Below the pieces are notes generated by a model that saw only the letters and a program-made list of their open reading frames with translations, was not told where the DNA came from and searched no databases. Source: Hyphomonadaceae bacterium (lineage in GTDB: Bacteria; Pseudomonadota; Alphaproteobacteria; Caulobacterales; Aquidulcibacteraceae). From it: DNA of 64,000 bases. How positions within the stretch are numbered: the first letter of the stretch is position 1; each line of letters begins with the position of its first letter. The stretch is taken from contig JAHDXR010000011.1 in NCBI GenBank assembly GCA_023384105.1, positions 62,001 to 126,000 on the forward strand. Reading direction: 5' to 3'. Of the stretch, positions 27,997 through 35,984 are shown in pieces. The translations under genes were made by a program, and so were the position numbers.

Positions 27997-29025
27997 TCAT
28001 GGAGCGGGCGCGGCGCCGGTTCCGTCATCGAGCGGGCGCGACAGCACCTCTTCGATATCGACGCCGATTTCCTGGCGCCCGCCGAACGCGGTGCCGGCAT
28101 GGCGTTCGCGCACGCGCGTCAGCAGCATCTCGGTCGCCGCATCGCCCAGGCCGACATAGCCCACCTGCTGCGCCAAGCGGCCGGCGTTCTGCACATAGAA
28201 CTGGGCGAAGCGCTGCACTTGCGGCCGGCGCAGCGTGTCGGCGTTGACGTAGATGAAGATCGGCCGCGCCAGCGGGTACGAGCCGTCGGCGATGCTCTCT
28301 TCGCTTGGCGCGACGCCGTCGATGCTGAGCGCCTTCAGCCGCGCGCGGTTCTGATCGAAATAGGCGTAACCGAAATAGCCGATCCCCCCGGCGTTGGTGA
28401 CGACGCCCTGCACGATCACATTGTCGTCCTCGGTCGGCGTATAGTCGGTGCGCGAGGCGCCCTCGCGGCCGTTCACCGCCTGCGTGAAATAGTCGAACGT
28501 GCCGGACGCCGTGCCGGGGCCGAACAGCAGAAGCGGCGTGTCCGGCCAGCTGGGATTGACCTGGCGCCATGTCGTCAGCGTGCGCTCCGCCGCCGGCTCC
28601 CACATGCGGCGCAACTCGGCCATGGCGACGGCGTCCACCGGATTGGCGGTATTGACGACGACGCTGATGCCGTCGAACGCGATCGGCAGTTCGACATAAG
28701 CGACGCCGGCCGCGGCGCAGGCCTGGATCTCTTCAGCCGAGATCGGGCGCGACGCGCCCTGCACTTGCGTCTCGCCGCGGCAGAACTTGCGGAAGCCGCC
28801 GCCCGTGCCGCTTTCTCCCACCGTCACGCGCGCGCCGCCACGCTGGGTAGCGCTGAACGCTTCCGCCGCCGCCTCCGAGAGCGGGAACACCGTCGACGAG
28901 CCGTCGATCTGGATCGCCTCTGCGCCCCGGCCTTGCTGCGCGCTGTTCCCGCAGGCGGCCAACGCGACGGCCGCCGCGGCCGCAAGCGCCGCACGACGCA
29001 AGGTTTGAAGCATCATGTCCGTCAT
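27997..29025 (-). CDS. PstS-like phosphate-binding lipoprotein
   Basis: A 342-residue periplasmic binding protein with a lipobox (ALAAAAAVALAAC) and the PstS family start IQIDGSSTVFPLSEAAAEAF. It also has VGESGTGGGFRKFCRGE, LFGPGTASGTFDYFTQAV and YFGYAYFDQN. These match the phosphate ABC transporter substrate-binding family (COG0226). No pstCAB genes are nearby, so it may serve a distant transporter or a sensing role. The first of three closely spaced ATGs overlaps the upstream small gene's stop (ATGA), which supports the start at 29025. Confidence 0.87.
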   Translation of the reverse strand: MTDMMLQTLRRAALAAAAAVALAACGNSAQQGRGAEAIQIDGSSTVFPLSEAAAEAFSATQRGGARVTVGESGTGGGFRKFCRGETQVQGASRPISAEEIQACAAAGVAYVELPIAFDGISVVVNTANPVDAVAMAELRRMWEPAAERTLTTWRQVNPSWPDTPLLLFGPGTASGTFDYFTQAVNGREGASRTDYTPTEDDNVIVQGVVTNAGGIGYFGYAYFDQNRARLKALSIDGVAPSEESIADGSYPLARPIFIYVNADTLRRPQVQRFAQFYVQNAGRLAQQVGYVGLGDAATEMLLTRVRERHAGTAFGGRQEIGVDIEEVLSRPLDDGTGAAPAP

Positions 29026-29204
29026 CCTCGTCCTGAAACGCCGGGCGACCCGTCTTCATCGGCGGCGTCCCCATCGGGGTTTTCGCCAGCGGGCGGGACG
29101 ACGCCGTCCCGAACCGCGCCGGCGTTGATCCGGAACAGCACCCACGCCAGCAAGGCGGTTGCTACAATCGAGGCCACGGCCGCGCCAACCACCCAAGTCG
29201 CCAT
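29022..29204 (-). CDS. 60-residue membrane protein upstream of the PstS-like gene
   Basis: From the ATG complementary to 29202-29204: MATWVVGAAVASIVATALLA, then WVLFRINAGAVRDGVV and an acidic glycine/proline tail. One membrane segment is predicted. Its stop overlaps the start of the PstS-like gene (ATGA), so it is likely the first gene of that unit. No recognised family. Confidence 0.5.
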   Translation of the reverse strand: MATWVVGAAVASIVATALLAWVLFRINAGAVRDGVVPPAGENPDGDAADEDGSPGVSGRG

Positions 29205-29316
29205 GCCCCGCCTATACCCCCGGCGCCCGCCCCGCGCACGAAAAACCGCTGTGGCGACGCGCCGCGAGCGCCATCGCACCCTTTGAATCCGTCCCGACGC
29301 ACCTTATTGAAGGCCC

Positions 29317-29979
29317 ATGAAATCCGCCGTCGTCGTGTTCCCCGGCTCCAACTGCGACCGTGACGCCGCGCGCGCCCTGGAGCGCATCACCGGCAAGCCC
29401 GCCGCCATGATCTGGCACAAGGAGGCCGCGCTGCCCGACGGCGTCGACCTGGTGGTGCTGCCCGGCGGCTTTTCCTATGGCGATTATCTCCGCTCCGGCG
29501 CGATGGCGGCCAAGAGCCCGATCGTCCGGGCCGTGATCGCCCACGCCGAGCGCGGCGGCCTGGTGCTCGGCATCTGCAACGGTTTCCAGGTGCTGACCGA
29601 AACGCGCCTCCTGCCCGGCGCGCTGCTGCGCAACGCCGGGCTGAAGTTCGCCTGCAAGGACGCGCCGCTGGCGATCGCCAACGGCAACACCGCCTTCACC
29701 CGCGCCTATCGCGAGACCCGCGAAACCGAAATCCCGATCGCCCACGGCGACGGCCGGTTCGTCGCCGACGAGGACACGCTCGACCGCATCGAAGGCGAAG
29801 GCCAGATCGTGTTCCGCTATCTCGCCAACCCGAACGGCTCGGCGCGCGACATCGCCGGCGTCATGAACGCGCACGGCAATGTCATGGGCATGATGCCTCA
29901 TCCCGAACGCGCCTCCGATCCGGTGCTCGGCCGCACCGGCGGCGCGGCGGTGTTCGAGAGCCTGATGGCGGCCGCATGA
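29317..29979 (+). CDS. purQ: FGAM synthase glutaminase subunit PurQ
   Basis: A class I glutamine amidotransferase of 220 residues that supplies ammonia to PurL. It begins [17 protein letters not shown]. The nucleophile Cys is in [15 protein letters not shown] and the His-Glu pair in [12 protein letters not shown]; the [16 protein letters not shown] loop is typical. Normally next to purS, it is here separated from it by three leftward genes and a small rightward one. purL is not in the window. Confidence 0.96.
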   Translation: MKSAVVVFPGSNCDRDAARALERITGKPAAMIWHKEAALPDGVDLVVLPGGFSYGDYLRSGAMAAKSPIVRAVIAHAERGGLVLGICNGFQVLTETRLLPGALLRNAGLKFACKDAPLAIANGNTAFTRAYRETRETEIPIAHGDGRFVADEDTLDRIEGEGQIVFRYLANPNGSARDIAGVMNAHGNVMGMMPHPERASDPVLGRTGGAAVFESLMAAA

Positions 29980-30383
29980 GCGTGAAAAGGCCGCAATCCG
30001 CGCCGGCGTCCGATTTCGACGCCGAGGTCGACAACGCGCGCAAGCGCCTCGAAGCCGCGATGAGCGAAGACACGGGCTTCGACGATCTCGCCGCGCTGCA
30101 AGCGCTGGCGCCGATCCTGGAGGACAAGATCCGCTCGCGCCGGCTCGCCTTCGCGCTGGCGGACGAGGATGACGAGGAAGAGACCCAGATCGCCGTCATC
30201 CACGTCGATACCGACGAAGAACTCGGCTTCATCTTCGCCGAGGACGGCGAGTACGTGTTCGAGTCCAACCTGGAAGCCTATTTCGACGATTTCGTCGACG
30301 ACGACCCGGAACGGTTCGTGGAACGCCTCTACGAAACGCTGCGCGCCGATCTGCCGAAATACGAAGTCGAGAACAAAGGCTAA
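29976..30383 (+). CDS. Acidic hypothetical protein coupled to purQ
   Basis: The ATG overlaps the purQ stop (ATGA). The 135-residue product is very acidic, with [40 protein letters not shown] and [20 protein letters not shown]. No membrane segment or catalytic motif is visible and I recognise no family. Coupling to purQ suggests it is expressed, but a role in purine synthesis is not shown. Confidence 0.6.
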   Translation: MSVKRPQSAPASDFDAEVDNARKRLEAAMSEDTGFDDLAALQALAPILEDKIRSRRLAFALADEDDEEETQIAVIHVDTDEELGFIFAEDGEYVFESNLEAYFDDFVDDDPERFVERLYETLRADLPKYEVENKG

Positions 30384-30415
30384 GCCAGGGCAAACGAACC
30401 GCCGGTCGCCCTGGG

Positions 30416-30453
30416 TTCCGGGTCTGCGGCGCGTGCCGCGCCTTCGCCCGGAA
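30416..30453. repeat. Palindromic element with TTCCGGG/CCCGGAA arms
   Basis: Arms TTCCGGG (30416-30422) and CCCGGAA (30447-30453) enclose an inner pair GCGGCGCG/CGCGCC. The element sits 33 bp after an acidic protein gene and is different from the other two repeat families in the window. It may act as a terminator or be a dispersed repeat; only one copy is in the window. Confidence 0.45.
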
Positions 30454-30481
30454 TGACTCGCTGGGCTTGCAAGAAAAACGT

Positions 30482-30505
30482 GCCGGCGGGGCGCCGGCGG
30501 TCCAT
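30482..30505. repeat. Dispersed palindromic repeat, family 1, single arm
   Basis: The arm GCCGGCGGGGCGCCGGCGG followed by TCCAT matches the right arm of the paired copies at 12.8 and 60.6 kb with one change. No inverted partner is present. It lies between the convergent ends of the acidic protein gene and the Spx/ArsC-like gene. Confidence 0.7.
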
Positions 30506-30517
30506 GGGCGCGGGGGT

Positions 30518-30877
30518 TTAGCCGAACGCCTTCTCGTAAACTTCCGGCTTGAAGCCGACGATCAGCTTGCCGCCGACATCCAGCACCGGCCGCTTGATCA
30601 TCGACGGCTGCGCCAGCATCAGGGCGACGGCTTTCTTTTCGGTCAGGTTCTCGCGATCCTGCTCCGGCAGCTTGCGGAAGGTCGCGCCGGCGCGGTTGAG
30701 CAGGACTTCCCAGCCGACCTCGCGGATCCAGTGCTCCAGCGTCGCCTTGTCGAGACCCTGGGTCTTGTAGTCGTGGAAGGCGTAAGCGACGCCGTGGGCG
30801 TCGAGCCACGTCCACGCCTTCTTCATCGTGTCGCAGTTCCTGATCCCGTGCAGGGTGACGGATTTCGCTTTGGCCAT
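30518..30877 (-). CDS. Spx/ArsC-like protein (YffB type)
   Basis: The 119-residue product matches E. coli YffB along its whole length: VTLHGIRNCDTMKKAWTWLD, AYAFHDYKTQGLDKATLEHW, VGWEVLLNRAGATFRKL and MIKRPVLDVGGKLIVGF. The fold is that of arsenate reductases with a single N-terminal cysteine (NCDTMKK), and the IKRP motif is kept. Its activity is unknown; a glutathione-linked thiol function has been suggested for the group. I start at 30877, where the conserved region begins; upstream codons look unconserved. Confidence 0.88.
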   Translation of the reverse strand: MAKAKSVTLHGIRNCDTMKKAWTWLDAHGVAYAFHDYKTQGLDKATLEHWIREVGWEVLLNRAGATFRKLPEQDRENLTEKKAVALMLAQPSMIKRPVLDVGGKLIVGFKPEVYEKAFG

Positions 30878-30965
30878 GCGCCGAGCATGCCCTGCGGCGC
30901 CGGCTTTGTCGCGGCTTGACATGGCCGTGCGGCGGGCCTTGGCTTGCGCCGGATTGGAGGCGCCC

Positions 30966-31586
30966 ATGTCATTGACCTTCTACACAAACCCCATGTCGCG
31001 CGGCCGGATCGTGCGGTGGATGCTGGAAGAAGTGGGAGAGCCCTACGAGACCGTCGTGCTCGACTACGGCACGACGATGAAGGGCGCGGACTATCTCGCA
31101 ATCAACCCGATGGGAAAGGTGCCGGCCATCCGCCATGGCGACGTCATCGTCACCGAAGCCGCCGCGATCTGCGCCTATCTGGCGGACGCCTTTCCGGCGG
31201 CGAAACTCGCCCCGCCCTCCGGCGGCAAGTTGCGCGGACCTTATTATCGCTGGCTGTTCTACGGCGCAGGGCCGGTTGAAGCGATGGTGTCGAATCAGGC
31301 GCTCGGCGTGGTGGTGCCGGAGGACAAGCGCGGCATGATCGGCTACGGCTCGCGCGAGCAGGTGCTCGACACGCTCGAATACGCCGTTTCGCACGGCGAC
31401 TATCTGGTCGGCGACAGTTTTACCGCCGCCGATCTCTATCTCGGCGCGCAGCTCGGCTGGGGCCTGCAGTTCGGCACAATCGAGAAGCGGCCGGCGTTCG
31501 AGACTTATGTCGGCCGCATCTTCAGCCGACCGGCGGCGGCGCGGGCGCGCCAGATCGATGACGAACTGGCCGCCGCCAAGGCGTGA
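30966..31586 (+). CDS. Glutathione S-transferase family protein
   Basis: The 206-residue protein has an N-terminal thioredoxin-like domain (LTFYTNPMSRGRIVRWMLEE, INPMGKVPAIRHGDVIVTEAAAI with the cis-Pro and the glutathione-binding EAA) and a helical C-terminal domain with GDSFTAADLYLGAQLGW. GGAGG at 30956 supports the ATG at 30966. The substrate is unknown. Its stop is three bases from the convergent fpr stop. Confidence 0.9.
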   Translation: MSLTFYTNPMSRGRIVRWMLEEVGEPYETVVLDYGTTMKGADYLAINPMGKVPAIRHGDVIVTEAAAICAYLADAFPAAKLAPPSGGKLRGPYYRWLFYGAGPVEAMVSNQALGVVVPEDKRGMIGYGSREQVLDTLEYAVSHGDYLVGDSFTAADLYLGAQLGWGLQFGTIEKRPAFETYVGRIFSRPAAARARQIDDELAAAKA

Positions 31587-31589
31587 GGC

Positions 31590-32399
31590 TCAGCCCGCGA
31601 ACGCGCGCTCGATGACAAAGCCGCCCGGCTCGCTGTTGGCGCCCTCGGCGAGGCCGGCGCCGAGCGCAATCGCTTTCAGATCCTGCAGCATCGCCGTCGA
31701 GCCGCAGATCATGATGCGGTCCTGGGCGGGATCGAGCGGGCCTGCGCCCAGCGCTTCGAACAAGGCGCCGCTCTCGATCAGCGCGGTGATGCGGCCCTGC
31801 AGCGGATGCGGTTCGCGCGTGAGGCTGGTGAGGTGGCGCAGCTTCGCCTGCGCCTGCTCGCCCACGATCGGATCGGCCAGCGCGGCGGCGACGATCTCGC
31901 GGCCATAATCGAGTTCGCGATCGGTGCGGCAGGTATGGGTGAGGATCACCTCATCGAAGCGCTCGTAGGTGTCGGGATCGCGGATCAGGCTCGCGAACGG
32001 CGCGATGCCGGTGCCCGTCGACAGCAGGAAGAGCCGCTTGCCGGGCAGCAGCGCGTCGAGCACCAGCGTGCCGGTCGGCTTCTTGCCGAGCAGAATCTCA
32101 TCGCCCGGCTGAATATTCTGCAGTTTCGACGTCAGCGGGCCGTCCGGGACCTTGATCGAATAGAACGCAAGCACTTCGTCCCAGGCCGGGCTGGCGATCG
32201 AGTAGGCGCGCAGCAGCGGCTTCTCGCCGTTCATCAGCCCGATCATCACGAACTCGCCCGAGCGGAAACGGAACGACGCCGGCCGCTCGCACGCGAACGC
32301 GAACAGGCGATCGGTGTAGTGCTTCACCGAAAGCACCCGCACCGCGTGGACGTTGGCCGGCACAGCGCTGCGCGGCGCGAGAACGGTTTGATCTGCCAT
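31590..32399 (-). CDS. fpr: Ferredoxin--NADP+ reductase
   Basis: A 269-residue FAD flavoprotein of the bacterial Fpr type. FAD binding is shown by LLRAYSIASPAWDEVLAFYS, NADP binding by LFLLSTGTGIAPFASLI and DRIMICGSTAMLQDLKAI, and the C-terminal end GGFVIERAFAG is the usual form. The start at 32399 follows TAGGA. It could pass electrons between NADPH and the ferredoxin that feeds the ferredoxin-type sulfite reductase 5 kb upstream, and may be the last gene of that operon (72 bp gap). This link is inference. Confidence 0.93.
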   Translation of the reverse strand: MADQTVLAPRSAVPANVHAVRVLSVKHYTDRLFAFACERPASFRFRSGEFVMIGLMNGEKPLLRAYSIASPAWDEVLAFYSIKVPDGPLTSKLQNIQPGDEILLGKKPTGTLVLDALLPGKRLFLLSTGTGIAPFASLIRDPDTYERFDEVILTHTCRTDRELDYGREIVAAALADPIVGEQAQAKLRHLTSLTREPHPLQGRITALIESGALFEALGAGPLDPAQDRIMICGSTAMLQDLKAIALGAGLAEGANSEPGGFVIERAFAG

Positions 32400-32471
32400 G
32401 GAGGTTCCTAACTGCAGCGAGGCCGGCGGCTCGCCAACTTGCATGTACGGATGGGCGGCATGCGCAAACGG

Positions 32472-33026
32472 TTAGGCTAGGCCGTGCTCGGCCAGACGTT
32501 GGCGCGCATCCGACACCAGAGCGTCAAAACCGGCATTGCGCCGGCGCAATTCGGCGCGCGCGCGCGCGATGTCTTCCAGCGCCGGCGCCCACGCCGCGGG
32601 AAACGCCTGCTCCAGCCGCTCGCGCGCGGCGCGTGCGACAGCCGGGCTTGCGCCGCCGGTGCCTGCCGCAAGCGTCAACCGGCCGCGGCGCACCACTGCC
32701 GGCGTGTGGAAATCGCAGAACTCCGCCACGTCCTCGACATTCACCAGCACGCCCGCGCTGCGCGCGGCGTTGGCGATCAGTTCGGCGCGCTCATACGGGA
32801 GATCGGCGATCCAGACGGCTTGGTAGTCGCGCAGTTCGGCGTCGGTCGGCAAACGGCGCACAAGCGTGTTGTCGCTGGCGCTGAGCAGCGCCTCGGACGG
32901 CTCGTCGGACCAAATCTCGGGCGTGGCGCCGCCCTGCTGCAGCCACGCCAACCGCCGCGCCGCGAGCGCGCCGCGGCCGATCAGCGCGATGCGCACCGAA
33001 CCTGGATCGAGATAGATCGGGATCAT
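32472..33026 (-). CDS. Precorrin-2 dehydrogenase / sirohydrochlorin ferrochelatase (CysG N-terminal type)
   Basis: The 184-residue protein has the Rossmann-like start MIPIYLDPGSVRIALIGRGA, YQAVWIADLPYERAELIANAAR, GVLVNVEDVAEFCDFHTPAV and a C-terminal helical part. It corresponds to the first half of E. coli CysG, which oxidises precorrin-2 and inserts iron to make siroheme. The methyltransferase half is the separate upstream gene cobA, overlapping by four bases. Siroheme is the cofactor of the sulfite reductase in the same operon. Confidence 0.87.
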   Translation of the reverse strand: MIPIYLDPGSVRIALIGRGALAARRLAWLQQGGATPEIWSDEPSEALLSASDNTLVRRLPTDAELRDYQAVWIADLPYERAELIANAARSAGVLVNVEDVAEFCDFHTPAVVRRGRLTLAAGTGGASPAVARAARERLEQAFPAAWAPALEDIARARAELRRRNAGFDALVSDARQRLAEHGLA

Positions 33027-33763
33027 GCCGCGTCCGCCTTCAGCATCTGGCGTGCTTCGGCGATCGCTTCGCCGACGATGATAAGCGCGGGGCCGCCGCC
33101 GAGCCGCAGAGCCAGCGCCGGCAAGCCGTGCAGCACACCTCGAACGATGCGCTCGCCCGGCGTCGATGCGGCTTCGATCAGCGCGACCGGGCGCGACGCC
33201 GGCACGCCCCTGCGCGCCAGTTCGCCGACAATCGCCTCGGCGCGCAACGCGCCCATATAGATGACGGCGGTCTCCGCGGCGGCGGCGGCGTCCGCCCAAT
33301 GCGCGCTCTCGGCTTCACCTTTCGCCACGGTCGGCGTCACGAACGTCACCGAGCGCGAGACGCCGCGCTTGGTGAGCGAGGCGCCGAGCGCGGACGCGGC
33401 GGCGAAGCCGGCGCTGACCCCCGGCACGATCTCGACCGGAATCCCGACGGCGGCGCAGGCGTCGATCTCTTCGCCGGCGCGCCCGAACAGGCTCGGATCG
33501 CCGCCCTTCAGGCGCACCACGATCCTGTGACGCTGGCCCATGCGCACGAGCAGACGGCAGATCAGCCGCTGATCGACCGACGGGCGATTGGCCCGCTTGC
33601 CGACATTGTAGAGCTTCGCTTTCTCGGCAAGCGCCAGCACGTCCGCGCCGACCAATGCATCATGCAGAACGACATCCGCCTCCGCGATCAGGCGCGCGGC
33701 GCGAAGCGTGAGCAGATCAGCAGCGCCAGGACCGGCGCCGACAAGATAGACCGCACCCGTCAT
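33023..33763 (-). CDS. cobA: Uroporphyrinogen-III C-methyltransferase
   Basis: A 246-residue SAM-dependent methyltransferase that makes precorrin-2 for siroheme. Motifs: VYLVGAGPGAADLLTLRAAR, VVLHDALVG, RLKGGDPSLFGRAGEEIDA, VEIVPGVSAGFAAASALGA, and the late RPVALIEAASTPGE. It overlaps cysN and the CysG-like gene by four bases each, so siroheme synthesis is cotranscribed with sulfate reduction. Confidence 0.95.
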   Translation of the reverse strand: MTGAVYLVGAGPGAADLLTLRAARLIAEADVVLHDALVGADVLALAEKAKLYNVGKRANRPSVDQRLICRLLVRMGQRHRIVVRLKGGDPSLFGRAGEEIDACAAVGIPVEIVPGVSAGFAAASALGASLTKRGVSRSVTFVTPTVAKGEAESAHWADAAAAAETAVIYMGALRAEAIVGELARRGVPASRPVALIEAASTPGERIVRGVLHGLPALALRLGGGPALIIVGEAIAEARQMLKADAA

Positions 33764-35022
33764 TTCAGCACCTCGCGGATCATGCCTGCGGCGCAGGTCT
33801 GATGCGTGTCGGGATCGAACAGGACGAACGCGCCCGTGCCCGGCAGCTCGGCGTAGAGATCGCCCAGGATGGGATCGCGCGTCGTCACGCCGACGCGGGC
33901 GATGTCGTTGAGCTTGAGGCCCGGCGCCTCCGGGCGGCGCGCAAAATCGGCGATGTCGTGCAGGAAGCGCACGCCGTCGATGACGGCCTGGGTTTGCAGC
34001 GCGCCCTGACGGAGGACGTAGCGGCGGCCCTTGGCCCAGGGCGCTTCGTCGAGCCAGCAGACGTCCGCGGCGACGCTGCGCGCATAGCGCACGCCGGGCG
34101 CTGCGATGACGTCGCCGCGCGAAACGTCGCGCTCGTCGCCGAACCGGACCGCAACGGACGCGCCGGCGCCGGCGCTCGGCGCGGCGCGGCCGCCGACACG
34201 GATTTCGGCGACCGTCGCACGTGTCGCAAACGGGCCGACATGCGCCTCGTCGCCGACCTTGATCTCGCCCGCCTCAATGCGGCCGGCGTAGAAGCGGCGC
34301 TCGCCGTCGCGCAGCATGGTCTGCACCGGCAGCCGCAGCGGCGCGTTGCGCTGCGCGATGTGAGGCCGGCTCTGGCTGATCAGGTCGAGCAGCGTCGGCC
34401 CGTTCCACCACTCCGGATCGCCGCGGCGCACGACATTGTCGCCCCGGCGCGCGCTGATCGGCACGCACGTGACGCTCGACAGCCCCAGTTCGCCGGCGAT
34501 GTCGGCGAATGCCGCGCGCACGTCCTCGAACCGCTCGCGCGACCAGCCGACCGCGTCCATCTTGTTGACGGCGACGATCACGTCGAGCCCCATCAGCGCG
34601 GCGATGGCGGCGTGGCGGCGGGTCTGCGGCTTCAGCACGCCCCGCTCCACGCGCGCGGCGTCGATCACCAGCACGGCGACGTCCGAGACGCTGGCCGCCG
34701 TCACCATGTTGCGCGTGTACTGCTCATGGCCCGGCGCGTCGGCGATGATGAAGCTGGCCTGCGGCGTGGCGAAATAGCGGTAGGCGACATCGATGGTGAT
34801 GCCTTGCGCGCGCTCGGCTTCCAGGCCGTCGGTGAGCGCGGCCAGATCGTGGACGTCATCGCCGTCATAGGGGGCCGCCTGGTCGCGCATCAGCGCGCCG
34901 GAATCGAGCAGCAGACGGCCGATCAGCGTCGACTTGCCGTCATCGACGCTGCCGGCGGTCATGAAACGAATCTGGCGGTCGAGCGCGGGCGGCGCGCGCA
35001 GCAGGGTCGTCGCGCCGTCCAT
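33760..35022 (-). CDS. cysN: Sulfate adenylyltransferase subunit 1 (GTPase)
   Basis: The EF-Tu-like GTPase subunit of ATP sulfurylase. G motifs are visible: GSVDDGKSTLIGRLLLDSG (P-loop), ERAQGITIDVAYRYF, DAPGHEQYTRNMVTAAS and NKMDAVGWS. The length of 420 residues is a plain CysN; the C-terminal CysC (APS kinase) domain found in many alphaproteobacterial fusions is absent. That fits the APS-reductase type CysH in this operon. It overlaps cysD by one base (TGATG). Confidence 0.95.
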   Translation of the reverse strand: MDGATTLLRAPPALDRQIRFMTAGSVDDGKSTLIGRLLLDSGALMRDQAAPYDGDDVHDLAALTDGLEAERAQGITIDVAYRYFATPQASFIIADAPGHEQYTRNMVTAASVSDVAVLVIDAARVERGVLKPQTRRHAAIAALMGLDVIVAVNKMDAVGWSRERFEDVRAAFADIAGELGLSSVTCVPISARRGDNVVRRGDPEWWNGPTLLDLISQSRPHIAQRNAPLRLPVQTMLRDGERRFYAGRIEAGEIKVGDEAHVGPFATRATVAEIRVGGRAAPSAGAGASVAVRFGDERDVSRGDVIAAPGVRYARSVAADVCWLDEAPWAKGRRYVLRQGALQTQAVIDGVRFLHDIADFARRPEAPGLKLNDIARVGVTTRDPILGDLYAELPGTGAFVLFDPDTHQTCAAGMIREVLK

Positions 35023-35984
35023 CAGAAATACCCTTCGATCTTGCGCCGCTCCATCGCGGCGGCGTTGGCGCGATCGTCCATGCGCGTGGCGCCGCGTTCG
35101 GAGACGGACGCCGTCAGCGTTTCCAGCAGCACGTCCTCGGCATGAGCCGCGCTGCTCTCCACCGGGCAGGTGCAGGTCACGTCGCCGACGGTGCGGAAAC
35201 GGACATTGAGCCGTTCGACGGCTTCGCCCTCGTCGGCCGGCGTCAGCGGCGTGATCGGAAACAGCAGGCCGTCGCGGCGCGCGACATCGCGCTTATGCGC
35301 ATAGTAAAGGCTCGGCAGCTCGATGGCTTCGCGCGCGATATAGGCCCACACGTCCGCCTCGGTCCAATTCGAGAGTGGAAAAACGCGCATATGTTCGCCC
35401 GCCGCGACATGGCGATTGTAGAGCCCCCACAGCTCCGGCCGCTGCGCGCGCGGGCGCCAGGCGCCGAACGCATCGCGATGGGAGAACACCCGCTCCTTGG
35501 CGCGCGCCTTCTCCTCATCGCGCCGGGCGCCGCCGATCAGCGCGTCGAAGCCGAACTCCTGCTGCGCTTCGAGCAGCGTCACCGCTTGCGCCGCGTTGCG
35601 GCTCGCGGCCGGCCCCGCCACGCGGACGCTGCCGCGACGGATGGAGTCCTCCACCGTGCGCACGATCAGCTTGAGGCCGGTCTCCTCGGCCCGCCGGTCG
35701 CGGAAGTCGAGCACTTCTTCGAAATTGTGGCCGGTGTCGATGTGCAGCAGCGCAAACGGCGGCTTCTGCGGCGCGAAGGCCAGCATGGCCAGGTGCAGCA
35801 GCACGGCGGAATCCTTGCCGCCCGAGAACAGCAGCGCCCGCCGCTCGAACACGGCCAGTTCGCGCAAAATGTAAACGGCCTCCGCCTCGAGCCGTTCAAG
35901 GCGCGCGGACGAGACGCGCAGCGCGTGCGGCGGCGGCGTCTCCACGCTCAGCGGCTCGTCAATGAGGTCGTATGCAGCCCGCAT
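35022..35984 (-). CDS. cysD: Sulfate adenylyltransferase subunit 2
   Basis: The PP-loop subunit that forms adenosine phosphosulfate from ATP and sulfate. From the ATG complementary to 35982-35984 it has 320 residues, with LFSGGKDSAVLLHLAMLAF, FALLHIDTGHNFEEVLDFRD, GGARRDEEKARAKERVFSHR, NWTEADVWAYIARE and RFRTVGDVTCTCPV. This start overlaps the end of cysH by 37 bases. The N terminus is somewhat extended before the conserved LERLEAEAVYILREL segment. Confidence 0.95.
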   Translation of the reverse strand: MRAAYDLIDEPLSVETPPPHALRVSSARLERLEAEAVYILRELAVFERRALLFSGGKDSAVLLHLAMLAFAPQKPPFALLHIDTGHNFEEVLDFRDRRAEETGLKLIVRTVEDSIRRGSVRVAGPAASRNAAQAVTLLEAQQEFGFDALIGGARRDEEKARAKERVFSHRDAFGAWRPRAQRPELWGLYNRHVAAGEHMRVFPLSNWTEADVWAYIAREAIELPSLYYAHKRDVARRDGLLFPITPLTPADEGEAVERLNVRFRTVGDVTCTCPVESSAAHAEDVLLETLTASVSERGATRMDDRANAAAMERRKIEGYF

